This document shows, in pieces, positions 28,089-36,201 of a DNA stretch of 64,000 nt (position 1 is its first letter; the number at the start of each line of letters is the position of its first letter). Where the stretch lies: assembly GCA_965223755.1 (NCBI GenBank), contig CBDCXF010000001.1:310001-374000 (forward strand). The letters run 5' to 3'. Made by a program: the position numbers and the translations under genes. Under the pieces are notes generated by a model that saw only the letters and a list, made by a program, of their open reading frames with translations, was not told where the DNA came from and searched no databases. This DNA comes from CBDCXF01 sp965223755. GTDB taxonomy: Bacteria > Acidobacteriota > Thermoanaerobaculia > Multivoradales > JAHEKO01.

Positions 28089-29194
28089 GAAACTACGTTC
28101 TCTTTGGTGTCGGCGATCAGCCGCTCAACGACTTTAGTGAGATCCCCGGTCTCGCGGTAGACGGCCAACTGGCGATCGGAACTGCTGCCGCGCTCGAGAA
28201 TCGTCTCCACATGCTGGATGTCGTCGGCGATGCCTAGCGGCTCGACCACGTCTTCAACGAACTCCAGTAGTTCACGAATGAGAAAGCGCGCCGCCACTTG
28301 TTTGCGTTGTCCGAAGTCGATGAGTTTGCCGTCGAGTCCGAAGCGCACCGCCCGCCACTTGTTCTCCTGTAGCAGGTGGTTGGGGTAGCGGCGCCACGAA
28401 CGGTTGGTCTTACGCAGGTGAATCAGCTTGGCAACGATGGCCAGAGTTAACGCCGCCACCGCGATGGCGTCGTCGATTCGAGTGCAGATGTCGTAGACGC
28501 GAAACTCGATGGTCGGAAAACTGGGATGCGGACGAATGTCCCACCAGATCTTGGTCGGTTCGTCGATACAACCGGTGGTCAACATGATTTCGAGGAACCG
28601 TTCGTACTCCGCCCAGGAACGAAACTCCGGCGGATGCCCGGTGCGCGGTAGGTTCTCGAAGACGATCGAACGATAGGACTTGATGCCAGTGTCGCGTCCG
28701 AACCAGAACGGTGAACTGGTTGTCAGGGCCAACAAATGCGGCAGGAAGTAGCGCGCCTGATCCATGACGTCGACGCGCAGATCGCGGTCTTCGATGCCGA
28801 CGTGGACGTGCATGCCGTAGATCAACATCCGTCGGGCAACATCGGCGAGCGCTTCGCTGTGCTTGGTGTAGCGCTCTTTTTCGGTCACCGATTGCTCGGT
28901 CCACTTGGAAAAGGGATGCGTGCTCGCGGCGGCGATCGCCAGGCCGTTGCTCTCTGCCACCTCGATGACCGAGCGCCTCAGGCGAGTCAAATCGGTGCGC
29001 AGCTCGTCGATCGAACGACAGACATGGCTGCCGATTTCAACCTGCGACTGCAGCATCTCGGGCTTGATCTGCTCCTGCAGAACCGGCTGTGCCTTGGCCA
29101 AGAAACGTTCGATTGACGAACTGAGTTCGAACGTCTCTGGATCGATGAGCTGGTATTCCTCTTCGATTCCGAGGGTGAAATCTGGAAGTTGCAC
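28085..29194 (-). CDS. Carboxylate-amine ligase, YbdK/GCS2 family
   Basis: 369 residues. LGIEEEYQLIDPET at the N-terminus, a CRSIDELRTDL segment, YGMHVHVGIEDRD and PTIEFRVYDICTRIDDAIAVA are typical of the GCS2/YbdK glutamate-cysteine ligase-like family, which couples an acid to an amine with ATP (weak gamma-glutamylcysteine synthesis in YbdK). The GTG at 29194 is preferred over the ATG at 29212 because AAGGAGG lies 7 bases before it and would otherwise be inside the gene. A TAGACT box upstream on this strand may be its promoter. Divergent from ilvE. Confidence 0.88.
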   Translation of the reverse strand: MQLPDFTLGIEEEYQLIDPETFELSSSIERFLAKAQPVLQEQIKPEMLQSQVEIGSHVCRSIDELRTDLTRLRRSVIEVAESNGLAIAAASTHPFSKWTEQSVTEKERYTKHSEALADVARRMLIYGMHVHVGIEDRDLRVDVMDQARYFLPHLLALTTSSPFWFGRDTGIKSYRSIVFENLPRTGHPPEFRSWAEYERFLEIMLTTGCIDEPTKIWWDIRPHPSFPTIEFRVYDICTRIDDAIAVAALTLAIVAKLIHLRKTNRSWRRYPNHLLQENKWRAVRFGLDGKLIDFGQRKQVAARFLIRELLEFVEDVVEPLGIADDIQHVETILERGSSSDRQLAVYRETGDLTKVVERLIADTKENVVS

Positions 29195-29292
29195 GGTCGA
29201 ACCTCCTTCCATGATGCCGCGGGCGCCGAAAGCCGCTCGCGGACCTTGAATTCACTTTGCAGTCTAGCCTGAATTGCCCTGGTTGGATCGAT

Positions 29293-29321
29293 TTGAGCTT
29301 GCCCAGCCGGCGCGATACCAT
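29293..29321 (+). promoter_or_regulatory. Sigma-70-type promoter for ilvE
   Basis: TTGAGC (29293-29298) and TACCAT (29316-29321) are separated by exactly 17 bases. Transcription would start near 29328, giving a leader of roughly 95 bases before ilvE. No leader peptide or T-box was recognised in that leader. Confidence 0.5.
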
Positions 29322-29421
29322 GGTGGGGCCGATTTCGCGGCCCATCTGACGGGCGGAAGACCGCTCGCCTATCCACAACGTAAGACCACACACTGCGGGG
29401 CCGCCGCGGGCGGAGGTATCT

Positions 29422-30369
29422 ATGAACCAATTTCAAACCGAATGGACCTGGTTGGACGGCAAGTTTGTGCGCTCCGACGAGGCCAAGGTCTCGCTGTTGA
29501 CCCACACGCTGCACTACGGCTTGGGTGTTTTTGAGGGGACGCGCGCGTACTGTCAGCCGGACGGCAATCCAGCGGTGTTTCGGCTCTCTGCGCATCTCGA
29601 TCGGCTGCGGCGTTCATCGCACATCATGCAGTTGCCCTTCGACCACAGCCTGGAGGAACTGCATGATGCGACTCTCGAGTTGGTTGTTCGCAACGAGCAT
29701 CGCAAGTGCTACCTGCGCCATCTTGTGTTTGTCGGTGGTGAGCGGATGGGCCTTTACCCGGGCGACGCCCCCAATATACGGGTGTCGATCCAGAGCTGGG
29801 ATTGGGGCGCGTACTTGGGGGAAGAGGGCATCAAACACGGAATTCGCTGCCGCATCTCCAGCTTCGTTAGGCCGTTTCCCAATGCCTTTATGACCAAGTC
29901 CAAGACCGTCGGCAACTACGCCAACTCGATTCTCGCCAAGCGCGAGGCGGTTGGCTTGGGGTACGACGAGGCGATCATGCTCGACAGCCACGGCAACGTG
30001 GCGGAAGGTAGTGGAGAGAACCTCTTCATGGTGCGCGACGGCGTCATTTTGACTCCTCCGAAACGTTCGGTCCTCGACGGCATCACTCGTGACTCAGTGA
30101 TCCAGTTGGCCGGCGATCTGGGAGTCGAGACGCAAGAAGTGACCATCACGCGCGATGAACTCTACTGTGCCGACGAAGTCTTTCTCAGTGGCACGGCGGC
30201 GGAAGTGACGCCGGTGCGGGAAGTCGACGACCGCGCCATCGGCGCCGGGACCGCGGGGCCTGTGACCAAACAGATCCAGGACCTGTTCTTCCAAACAGTC
30301 GCGGGTGAGAACCCCAACCGAGCGTCCTGGCTGACGCCGGTGCGGGTCGAAACGGCGGCGACGGCCTGA
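29422..30369 (+). CDS. ilvE: Branched-chain amino acid aminotransferase
   Basis: 315 residues, class IV PLP aminotransferase. Signatures: THTLHYGLGVFEGTRAY, the PLP lysine in KSKTVGNYANS, EAIMLDSHGNVAEGSGENLF and the C-terminal DEVFLSGTAAEVTPVREVDDR. It makes or degrades leucine, isoleucine and valine with 2-oxoglutarate/glutamate in the cytosol. GGAGG lies 6 bases before the ATG. It has its own promoter upstream and no amino acid biosynthesis neighbours. Confidence 0.94.
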   Translation: MNQFQTEWTWLDGKFVRSDEAKVSLLTHTLHYGLGVFEGTRAYCQPDGNPAVFRLSAHLDRLRRSSHIMQLPFDHSLEELHDATLELVVRNEHRKCYLRHLVFVGGERMGLYPGDAPNIRVSIQSWDWGAYLGEEGIKHGIRCRISSFVRPFPNAFMTKSKTVGNYANSILAKREAVGLGYDEAIMLDSHGNVAEGSGENLFMVRDGVILTPPKRSVLDGITRDSVIQLAGDLGVETQEVTITRDELYCADEVFLSGTAAEVTPVREVDDRAIGAGTAGPVTKQIQDLFFQTVAGENPNRASWLTPVRVETAATA

Positions 30370-30430
30370 ACGGTTAAGTTTCAAGCGGCGAAAGTCCCAA
30401 AGCGACAAGAAAGCCACCCGGCGAATTGAA

Positions 30431-30473
30431 GTGCCCGGTTGTGGTGCGCGAGCGTTGCTGTGCGCCACGGGAC
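30431..30473 (+). other. GC-rich hairpin downstream of ilvE
   Basis: GTGGTGCGC (30441-30449) can pair with GCGCCAC (30462-30468) with one bulge, and GTGCCC with GGGAC extends the stem. No U-tract follows, so it is either a Rho-dependent/attenuating structure or mRNA 3' end protection for ilvE. Biological role not established. Confidence 0.3.
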
Positions 30474-30559
30474 CTCTATGTTGAAACATTCTCCGCCGGC
30501 CTTCCGTCTTAGGGGGATAAGCCGCCTTGTGGTGTGGCTAAACCCGAAGGAGAGTAAGA

Positions 30560-31147
30560 ATGAGAACTAGCCCCCGACCCCGACCCCGACCCAGACCCCG
30601 ACCCAGACGCAGACTGTCCGTCGCATCGGCGCTGATCGCCTCCTTTGCGATCGCCGGAACTCTTGCCGCAGCCGACCAAGACCGCTGGATCCACATCCGC
30701 GTGCAGGACGGTAGTGATGCCAACGTTGCCGTCAATCTTCCGCTGTCCGCCATCGAAGCGGTATCCGCATTGATCCCAGAAGAAGTACGCGAACTCGAGA
30801 TCGACGGAGCGGACGTGTCCATTGCCGACATTCGCACCATGTGGCAAGAACTGAGGGCCCATCCGAACAATGAACTGGTGCGGGTCAACGATGATGATGA
30901 GGAAGTCGTGGTTTCGTTGCGGGACAACTACTTGTGGGTGGACGCAACTGGCGACGAAAAGGTGCAGGTTCGCATTCCGGTCGCCGTCGTCGACGCTCTG
31001 TTCTCCGGAAATGACAATCAACTCGCCATCGCCGCTGCGATTCAAAAGCTCTCAGAGGCGGGAACTCAGGAACTGGTGACCGTCACCGGTGAGTCGGAAA
31101 GCGTGCGTGTTTGGGTCGACGCCGATCCAGCCGGCGCCGGTAGCTGA
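30560..31147 (+). CDS. Secreted protein of unknown function with Arg-Pro repeat leader
   Basis: 195 residues. AAGGAG 7 bases upstream fixes the ATG. The N-terminal region is (Pro-Arg) x 6, then RRRLSVASALIASFAIAGTLAAA, a Sec or possibly Tat signal peptide. The mature part (about 155 residues) alternates acidic strands and helices: VAVNLPLSAIEAVSALIPEE, LVRVNDDDEEVVVSL, VQVRIPVAVVDALFSG. I do not recognise a family. The segment at residues 110-155 resembles the C-terminal half of the next gene product (strand with Asp-rich turn, strand, then VxVxxPxxxxxxL helix), so the two adjacent genes look like divergent paralogues. Eleven bases separate them; they are likely co-transcribed. Confidence 0.72.
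   Translation: MRTSPRPRPRPRPRPRRRLSVASALIASFAIAGTLAAADQDRWIHIRVQDGSDANVAVNLPLSAIEAVSALIPEEVRELEIDGADVSIADIRTMWQELRAHPNNELVRVNDDDEEVVVSLRDNYLWVDATGDEKVQVRIPVAVVDALFSGNDNQLAIAAAIQKLSEAGTQELVTVTGESESVRVWVDADPAGAGS
30572..30613 (+). repeat. Hexanucleotide tandem repeat in coding sequence (CCCCGA/CCCAGA x 7)
   Basis: Seven six-base units (CCCCGA with CCCAGA and CGCAGA variants) encode the alternating Pro-Arg tract at residues 5-18 of the secreted protein. Because the unit is six bases, slippage changes the length of the positively charged n-region without breaking the frame. Confidence 0.85.
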
Positions 31148-31158
31148 AGGCCAGGGCG

Positions 31159-31635
31159 ATGAAGTTCATCACCCGACCTTTCGCCTTCATTGCCGCCATT
31201 ACCGTTGGCGCCATGCTGTTGGCCGCTGCCGTCGTCAGCGCTTCGATGCTCGTTGCGCCTCCGATAGGTGTCTCGGTCAACATCAAGAGCGAGGGCATCA
31301 AGTTCTGGGTGCCGGTACCGTCGGCTTGGGTGAGCGCCGGAATGAACTCGATACCCCTCGAATCATGGGTCGATTTGGGCGACGAAGAGCGCCGAGCACT
31401 TGCGGCTGCGGCAGAGATCCTCGAGCGCATCGAGGACGCGGATGACGCGACCCTGGTCGCTGTCGACACCGACGCCGAGACCGTACGCGTGATCAAGCAA
31501 GGCCGCAGGATGATCGTTCGCGTTCGTTCCGAAGAGGCCGACGTCGATGTGCAAATGCCGACTTCGTTGTTGACTCGAGTTGCGCGCCGTCTGCACAGCG
31601 AGCCGAAAACACCCTGGACTCTTTGGAGAGGGTAA
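31159..31635 (+). CDS. Secreted or membrane-anchored protein of unknown function, paralogue of preceding gene
   Basis: 158 residues. One N-terminal hydrophobic segment (FAFIAAITVGAMLLAAAVVSAS), either a signal peptide or an anchor. Then VSVNIKSEGIKFWVPVPSAWVSAG, an acidic helix (EERRALAAAAEILERIED), and LVAVDTDAETVRVIKQGRRM followed by VDVQMPTSLLTRVARRL. This end aligns by eye with the mature C-terminus of the preceding protein. Composition and order suggest a small alpha/beta domain shared by both. A possible SD (AGGGCG) lies upstream. No family recognised and no function assigned. Confidence 0.68.
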   Translation: MKFITRPFAFIAAITVGAMLLAAAVVSASMLVAPPIGVSVNIKSEGIKFWVPVPSAWVSAGMNSIPLESWVDLGDEERRALAAAAEILERIEDADDATLVAVDTDAETVRVIKQGRRMIVRVRSEEADVDVQMPTSLLTRVARRLHSEPKTPWTLWRG

Positions 31636-31650
31636 TCGCGGCCGGGTTAG

Positions 31651-31769
31651 GGAAACGCCAGACTGAAAACGCCAGGCTGAAAACGCCGGGCTGAAAACGC
31701 CGAGCTACAAAACGCGGGTCTAGGAAAAGCGCGGGGTAGGAAAAGCGCAGAGTAGGAAAAGCTAGTCTA
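31651..31769. repeat. Degenerate 14-16-bp minisatellite (about eight copies)
   Basis: Four 14-base copies (GGAAACGCCAGACT, GAAAACGCCAGGCT, GAAAACGCCGGGCT, GAAAACGCCGAGCT) are followed by four longer ones of 15-16 bases (for example AGGAAAAGCGCGGGGT, AGGAAAAGCGCAGAGT). The array fills the whole gap between the secreted-protein gene and the convergent MFS gene and runs into the MFS stop codon. No hairpin or CRISPR-type spacing. Confidence 0.85.
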
Positions 31770-32945
31770 GGTTGGGTGGTTGCGGGTGCGGTCCCGCAGC
31801 CACCACAGCCAGATCGTCGTCGCCACGGCGATGCCGATTTCCAGGATCCCTCCGACCATGAAAGTGGCCGCGTAGCCCCTCCAGGCCAATGCCCAGCTTC
31901 CCACCAACGGCCCGGTCGCAAAGCCCAACGATCCGGCTAGGTTGAACAACCCCATCGCCGCGCCACGAGTTTCCGGCGTTGAATACCGACCGACGAGAGT
32001 GATGGAAGGCGGGAACATGACCGCCGCCAGCGCTCCCAGAGATCCCATGACCAGCCAGAGCCGGTCTAGATCAACGAAACCGATAGTGGTAAAGACCAAA
32101 CCGTAGATAATCGATCCCACGATCAGAGGTAAGAACGGGCCGAGTTTCTCGGTAATGCGGCTGGCGAGCGGCTGCAGCAGAGCGAAGGGCAGCAGGAACG
32201 TTCCCAGGAAGCGTCCGCGCACGGCCGGGTCGTCGACGCCGAGTTGGGCCAGATAGAGCGGAAAGACGACGAGAAAAAAGCCCACTGCAAAGCGATCGAC
32301 AAAGTGAAATCCCAGCGGCACGCCGAGGCGAGGTTGACGACTCCACGAGCGCAGGTAGCCGCCAAATCGTGGTTGGCGATCGTGTTGTGGCAGGCGTCGC
32401 AATCCCAAACTGAGCACCGCGATGACCGCGAAGAGTCCGCTGGCGAGCAGCAACGGGGCCCGAGGTCCGTACCAACGGGTGATGTATCCGCCCATCGGCG
32501 CCCCCAATGAGACGCCGAGGATGAGAGCTGCGCCCAACCAGCCCATGGCGCGCGCGCGCTGTTTGCCTTGAACGGTATCGACTGCATAGGCCATCAACAG
32601 GGACCAGCCCATCACCGACGCGGCCCCCTGCACGAAACGCACGAGAAACAACGTCGGAATGTGATCGACTCGTGCCAAAGCCAAGTAGAGCAAGGCGCTC
32701 AAAGCGAACCCCAACGCGATCCAGGGTCGGCGCCGGCCGGAGCGATCGCTGAGGATGCCCCACAACGGCGCAAACAGAATGTAGGCGAAGGTCTCGATCG
32801 AAAAGAACAGCGTCGCGTCGTGAACGCTGCCACCGAGGTCCTCGACGATAAACTCCTTGAGTCCCGCGACCACCAGGGTTAGGTTGAACATCGCCACTGT
32901 CAGGCACAGAGCGACCAATACCATCGAGGGGCGAAGGCGCGTCAT
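31767..32945 (-). CDS. Major facilitator superfamily transporter
   Basis: 392 residues with 12 predicted membrane helices. The MFS signature between helices 2 and 3 is visible (GILSDRSGRRRPWIALG), and a second equivalent near the middle is degenerate. It resembles drug/metabolite efflux members of the DHA1 type. The ATG overlaps the stop of the acyl-CoA oxidase gene (TGATG), so it is the coupled last gene of the FabH operon and could export the operon's product. Substrate unknown. Its stop codon lies in the minisatellite. Confidence 0.85.
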   Translation of the reverse strand: MTRLRPSMVLVALCLTVAMFNLTLVVAGLKEFIVEDLGGSVHDATLFFSIETFAYILFAPLWGILSDRSGRRRPWIALGFALSALLYLALARVDHIPTLFLVRFVQGAASVMGWSLLMAYAVDTVQGKQRARAMGWLGAALILGVSLGAPMGGYITRWYGPRAPLLLASGLFAVIAVLSLGLRRLPQHDRQPRFGGYLRSWSRQPRLGVPLGFHFVDRFAVGFFLVVFPLYLAQLGVDDPAVRGRFLGTFLLPFALLQPLASRITEKLGPFLPLIVGSIIYGLVFTTIGFVDLDRLWLVMGSLGALAAVMFPPSITLVGRYSTPETRGAAMGLFNLAGSLGFATGPLVGSWALAWRGYAATFMVGGILEIGIAVATTIWLWWLRDRTRNHPT

Positions 32946-35245
32946 CAAGTGTGGGCGAACTCGGGCAGTAAGGTGTCTGGGATGGCAAACGCGGCCACCA
33001 GCGCGGCGGCGTGCGGTCGCAACTCACCACACAGCGTTTCGTTCAGCCTCTGAATGGCTTTGGCCTTACCGGAGCCGAACACGCCGTGCTCCTGAAACCA
33101 GGCTCGGTTCTCGGTCAGCAAAGACACGCCAGCGAGTGCCAAAGTGCGATCCAGAGCCGTCTTCGCTGTTGGGTCTACGTCAATTTCACTGGACTCGATC
33201 ATGCGCGTGAACACTTGGTGTTCTACATGTGCGCGAGCGGTCGCCAGGAGGTGTGCTTGGCAGGCGAGAAATGCTTCGTGGGCTGTTTCGCCATTCTTGA
33301 TCCGGCGTCGCAGCCGGTTCGCCAGTGTCGAGAGCAGGTGGTCTTTGCGGTACCGCAACACGTCGGCCTGGAACGCCGGATCGCGCAGGTGGTCCGGGCT
33401 GCTGTCGTGTGTGGCGATGGGGTTGAGTTCGACGACACGATCGGCGGCTTGGGCGATGAGGAGGCGCGCGACGCCAACTGCATTCAAGTCCGCGAACTGC
33501 TTTCGATATCCGGTGAGCAGAGACTTGGCGACCAACTGTAAAAGAACGGTGTTATCGCCTTCAAAGGTCGTGAACACGTCGCAGTCGGCCTTGAGATCTG
33601 CGAAGCGACTGGATTGCAAATAGCCGAGCCCGCCGCAGCATTCGCGAGTTTCCTGCACGACGTCGGTCGCGTGCCAGGTCGCCAAGGCCTTGAGCCCGGC
33701 GGCATCGGTTTCCAGTTGCCGCCGGTCGTCGACCGGAGCGGCGACGAAGTCCTCGGCCAACTGGCGCAGGGCGAAATGGAAGGCATAGGTGCGCGCCAAG
33801 CGCGGCATCAGGCGCAGTTGGTGGCTTGGGTAGTCGAGGAGTCTCGTCTCGCGCTCGCCCTCGGCGCCGAACTGCCGCCGCTCCTCTCCATAGCGAATGG
33901 CAACGGTCAGCGCCGTTTTGGCCACCGAAAGAGAGGCAAGAGCGACTGAAACTCGCCCTCCGACCAAAGCTCCGAGAGTGGTGAAGAATCGCTTGTTATC
34001 GCTGGCGATCGCGCTTTCGTACTTGCCGTTGGGACTGACGCCACCAAAGCGGTCGAGTTGCTGATCGCGGGGGATGCGGACCCGATCGAAACTGATGCGC
34101 CCGTTGTCGACGCCGTTGAGGCCCAACTTGGCGCCGCAATCGTCAATGGTGACTCCGTCAGCAGTCGAGCCATCGGGATCGCGAATGCGGGCCAAGAAGG
34201 CGTGCACACCATAGTCTTCGTTGTCGCACCGGAGCCGAGCAAAGACCACTGCCATCTCGCCGTCGCGAGCGGCGTTGCCGATGTAGTCCTTGCGCGCGTC
34301 TGGGTGCGGGGTGTCGATCACGAATTGGTCGCAGTGGCCGTCATAGGTAGCAGTCGTCTGCAGCCCCTGCACGTTCGATCCGTGTCCGGTCTCGGTCATG
34401 GCGAAGCAGCCGGGAAGACTCATCGTCGACGCGGGGCTCAGATACTTGGCGTGCTGGGCATCGTTGCCAAGCTGATGCAGGGCGCCAGCAAAGAGCCCGT
34501 ATTGAACGCCAAATTTCACCAGGACGCTCAAGTTTCCGAAGGCGAGGGTTTCAAACGCCGCCACGAAGGCACCAGGAGAGTCCGAGCCGCCCAAGGGAGC
34601 GGGAAAGGAGAGAGCGCCGAAACCACTCTGGCCCAGATCGCCGACTTGCTGGGTCACCCAGGACCGGTACTGCTCGTGATCGTGGTCGGGGGGTGTTTGC
34701 CGACCGCGCTCGCCCATCCATTGCAGCAGCCGAAAGCGCGTACTCGCGAAAGGCTGTTGCAGGCGTTCGGCAAGTCCATCAAAAACAGGCGGCGATTCAA
34801 CCTCGGGCCAAGGCCCGTGGTCGAATTGCAGGATCCTTTGTGTCGCGTCGCCGGCATCGAGAGCGAGGTCGCCAACGAGTTCTTTCAGCGCCTCGACTTC
34901 TCGTTCATGGACCGCCAGGTCCGGGTCTCCAGCGCGCGCAAGTTGCAGCCCGAGGTCGACTAGAGCGAGCTTATGTGGCTCCGGAATCGTCGCGGCCTGA
35001 TTGCGAATCGCGGCCAGCAGTGTATGCAGGGCTTGAGGGGTCGGTGGATGATCTGGCGAAAGCCAATCGGCGACGACCGCGCGACACTCGTCATCGAGAT
35101 GCGAAAGGCGTTCGGAACGAGTTCGAATCTGCGCGATTTCTTCAGGGGTCAGGTCGCCGTCAGCCCAGGCTACGTAGAGAAGCGGAAGCAGCGACAGAAG
35201 AGCCGGGTGCTGCCAGCATTCGGGCAGCGAACGTGTCTGCGTCAC
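32945..35245 (-). CDS. Acyl-CoA oxidase/dehydrogenase with N-terminal TerB-like domain
   Basis: 766 residues. Residues about 10-130 resemble the TerB/tellurite-resistance helical domain (LLYVAWADGDLTPEEIAQI and a second EREVEALKELVGDL). From about residue 140 the sequence is acyl-CoA oxidase-like: FAMTETGHGSNVQGL, DYIGNAARDGEMAVVFARL, the ECCGGLGYL motif, and TTFEGDNTVLLQLVAKSLL with the catalytic Glu near residue 560; a C-terminal helical oxidase domain follows. It would oxidise an acyl-CoA to the enoyl form using FAD. The GTG overlaps the upstream stop (GTGA). The fusion is unusual; TerB may bind metal or mediate protein contacts. Confidence 0.83.
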   Translation of the reverse strand: MTQTRSLPECWQHPALLSLLPLLYVAWADGDLTPEEIAQIRTRSERLSHLDDECRAVVADWLSPDHPPTPQALHTLLAAIRNQAATIPEPHKLALVDLGLQLARAGDPDLAVHEREVEALKELVGDLALDAGDATQRILQFDHGPWPEVESPPVFDGLAERLQQPFASTRFRLLQWMGERGRQTPPDHDHEQYRSWVTQQVGDLGQSGFGALSFPAPLGGSDSPGAFVAAFETLAFGNLSVLVKFGVQYGLFAGALHQLGNDAQHAKYLSPASTMSLPGCFAMTETGHGSNVQGLQTTATYDGHCDQFVIDTPHPDARKDYIGNAARDGEMAVVFARLRCDNEDYGVHAFLARIRDPDGSTADGVTIDDCGAKLGLNGVDNGRISFDRVRIPRDQQLDRFGGVSPNGKYESAIASDNKRFFTTLGALVGGRVSVALASLSVAKTALTVAIRYGEERRQFGAEGERETRLLDYPSHQLRLMPRLARTYAFHFALRQLAEDFVAAPVDDRRQLETDAAGLKALATWHATDVVQETRECCGGLGYLQSSRFADLKADCDVFTTFEGDNTVLLQLVAKSLLTGYRKQFADLNAVGVARLLIAQAADRVVELNPIATHDSSPDHLRDPAFQADVLRYRKDHLLSTLANRLRRRIKNGETAHEAFLACQAHLLATARAHVEHQVFTRMIESSEIDVDPTAKTALDRTLALAGVSLLTENRAWFQEHGVFGSGKAKAIQRLNETLCGELRPHAAALVAAFAIPDTLLPEFAHT

Positions 35246-36192
35246 TTCGATACGTCCTGCTTGCGCAGGTGCTGATCAATCATCACCGCGGCAATGTTGC
35301 CGGTACCCATGGCCACCGCCACTTGCTGCGTCTGTGGCCGCAGATCGCCGGCGATCCAAACTCCCGGTACGTTGGTGTCACCGCGTTTGGACTTGGGCTC
35401 GGCGTGGTGGCCGGTGGCGGCGATCTCGACGCCCAGTTGCTGGACGAGGTCGGTTCGCCCGAGGGCCGGCGACGAGACAAAAAACTTCTCGGCCCGGACT
35501 TGGCTGCCATCGTCAAGGCGGAGTGCTTGCAGTTGGGAGCGTTCGCCGATGAGTTCTTTGAGTTTGCCGCGCAAGACCTCGATGTCCTTTTCTTCAAGGC
35601 GAGCGGCCCAATCGGCCGAGAGATTGTCGTCGTCGGTTAATAGAACCCTCAGTCGCGGCGTGTAACGGGACAAGCCAAAGGCCATGGCGGCGCCGCCGTT
35701 GGCACTGGCGGTGGCGATGACGACTGTGTCCTTGCCTTCGATTTCCGGCGCCTCACAGTCGGGGCAGTAGTAAAGGTTGCCCTTGCCGGCGTACTTGAAA
35801 CAGGGGCGGTAGTTACCATCGACGGTGGGGTGATAGCGGGCTACCCCGGTCGCGAGGAGCACCGTTTGCGTGTGCAATTCGGAATCATCGTCAAGCACCA
35901 GCCGGAAATCGCCGACGCTGCCGCGCGCCGTGACGACATTGGCGCGTTCAACTTCAGCGCCCAACAAAATCGCCTGCTCTTGCAACCGTTTCTGTAAGTC
36001 GATACCCCGCACTTCCGGCATGCCGGGTACGTTGTAGAGGTGTTCGAGGGTGAAGAACAGTGGACCGGTGCGGCGATCGACGACCAACACCTTACGGCGA
36101 TGCCAGGCAAGGTGGATGGCGGCAGTGAGCCCTGCCGGCCCTCCGCCGGCGATGACGCACTCCCACGTCGAGCTGTCTTGAGATCCTGTCAT
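35242..36192 (-). CDS. Thioredoxin reductase-like flavoprotein (CPDC disulfide)
   Basis: 316 residues. N-terminal FAD motif IAGGGPAGLTAAIHLAWH, C-terminal GVWIAGDLRPQTQQVAVAMGTG, and a redox pair Cys-Pro-Asp-Cys in YYCPDCEAP place it in the thioredoxin reductase-like flavin disulfide family. The NADPH-binding motif expected around residue 155-170 is degenerate (VIATASANGGAAMA instead of GxGxxA/S), so the electron donor may differ. Ten bases upstream is FabH and the stop overlaps the acyl-CoA oxidase start. It may provide disulfide exchange or oxidise a product of the operon. Confidence 0.83.
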   Translation of the reverse strand: MTGSQDSSTWECVIAGGGPAGLTAAIHLAWHRRKVLVVDRRTGPLFFTLEHLYNVPGMPEVRGIDLQKRLQEQAILLGAEVERANVVTARGSVGDFRLVLDDDSELHTQTVLLATGVARYHPTVDGNYRPCFKYAGKGNLYYCPDCEAPEIEGKDTVVIATASANGGAAMAFGLSRYTPRLRVLLTDDDNLSADWAARLEEKDIEVLRGKLKELIGERSQLQALRLDDGSQVRAEKFFVSSPALGRTDLVQQLGVEIAATGHHAEPKSKRGDTNVPGVWIAGDLRPQTQQVAVAMGTGNIAAVMIDQHLRKQDVSK

Positions 36193-36201
36193 CGAGCGCT
36201 T

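Noticed and set aside
29322..29421. T-box or leader peptide controlling ilvE
   Set aside because: The leader is too short and lacks a T-box sequence or a run of Ile/Leu/Val codons.
30431..30473. Riboswitch before the secreted-protein pair
   Set aside because: A simple hairpin only; no conserved ligand-binding core recognised.
31651..31769. CRISPR array
   Set aside because: Repeats are head-to-tail without spacers and no cas genes are near.
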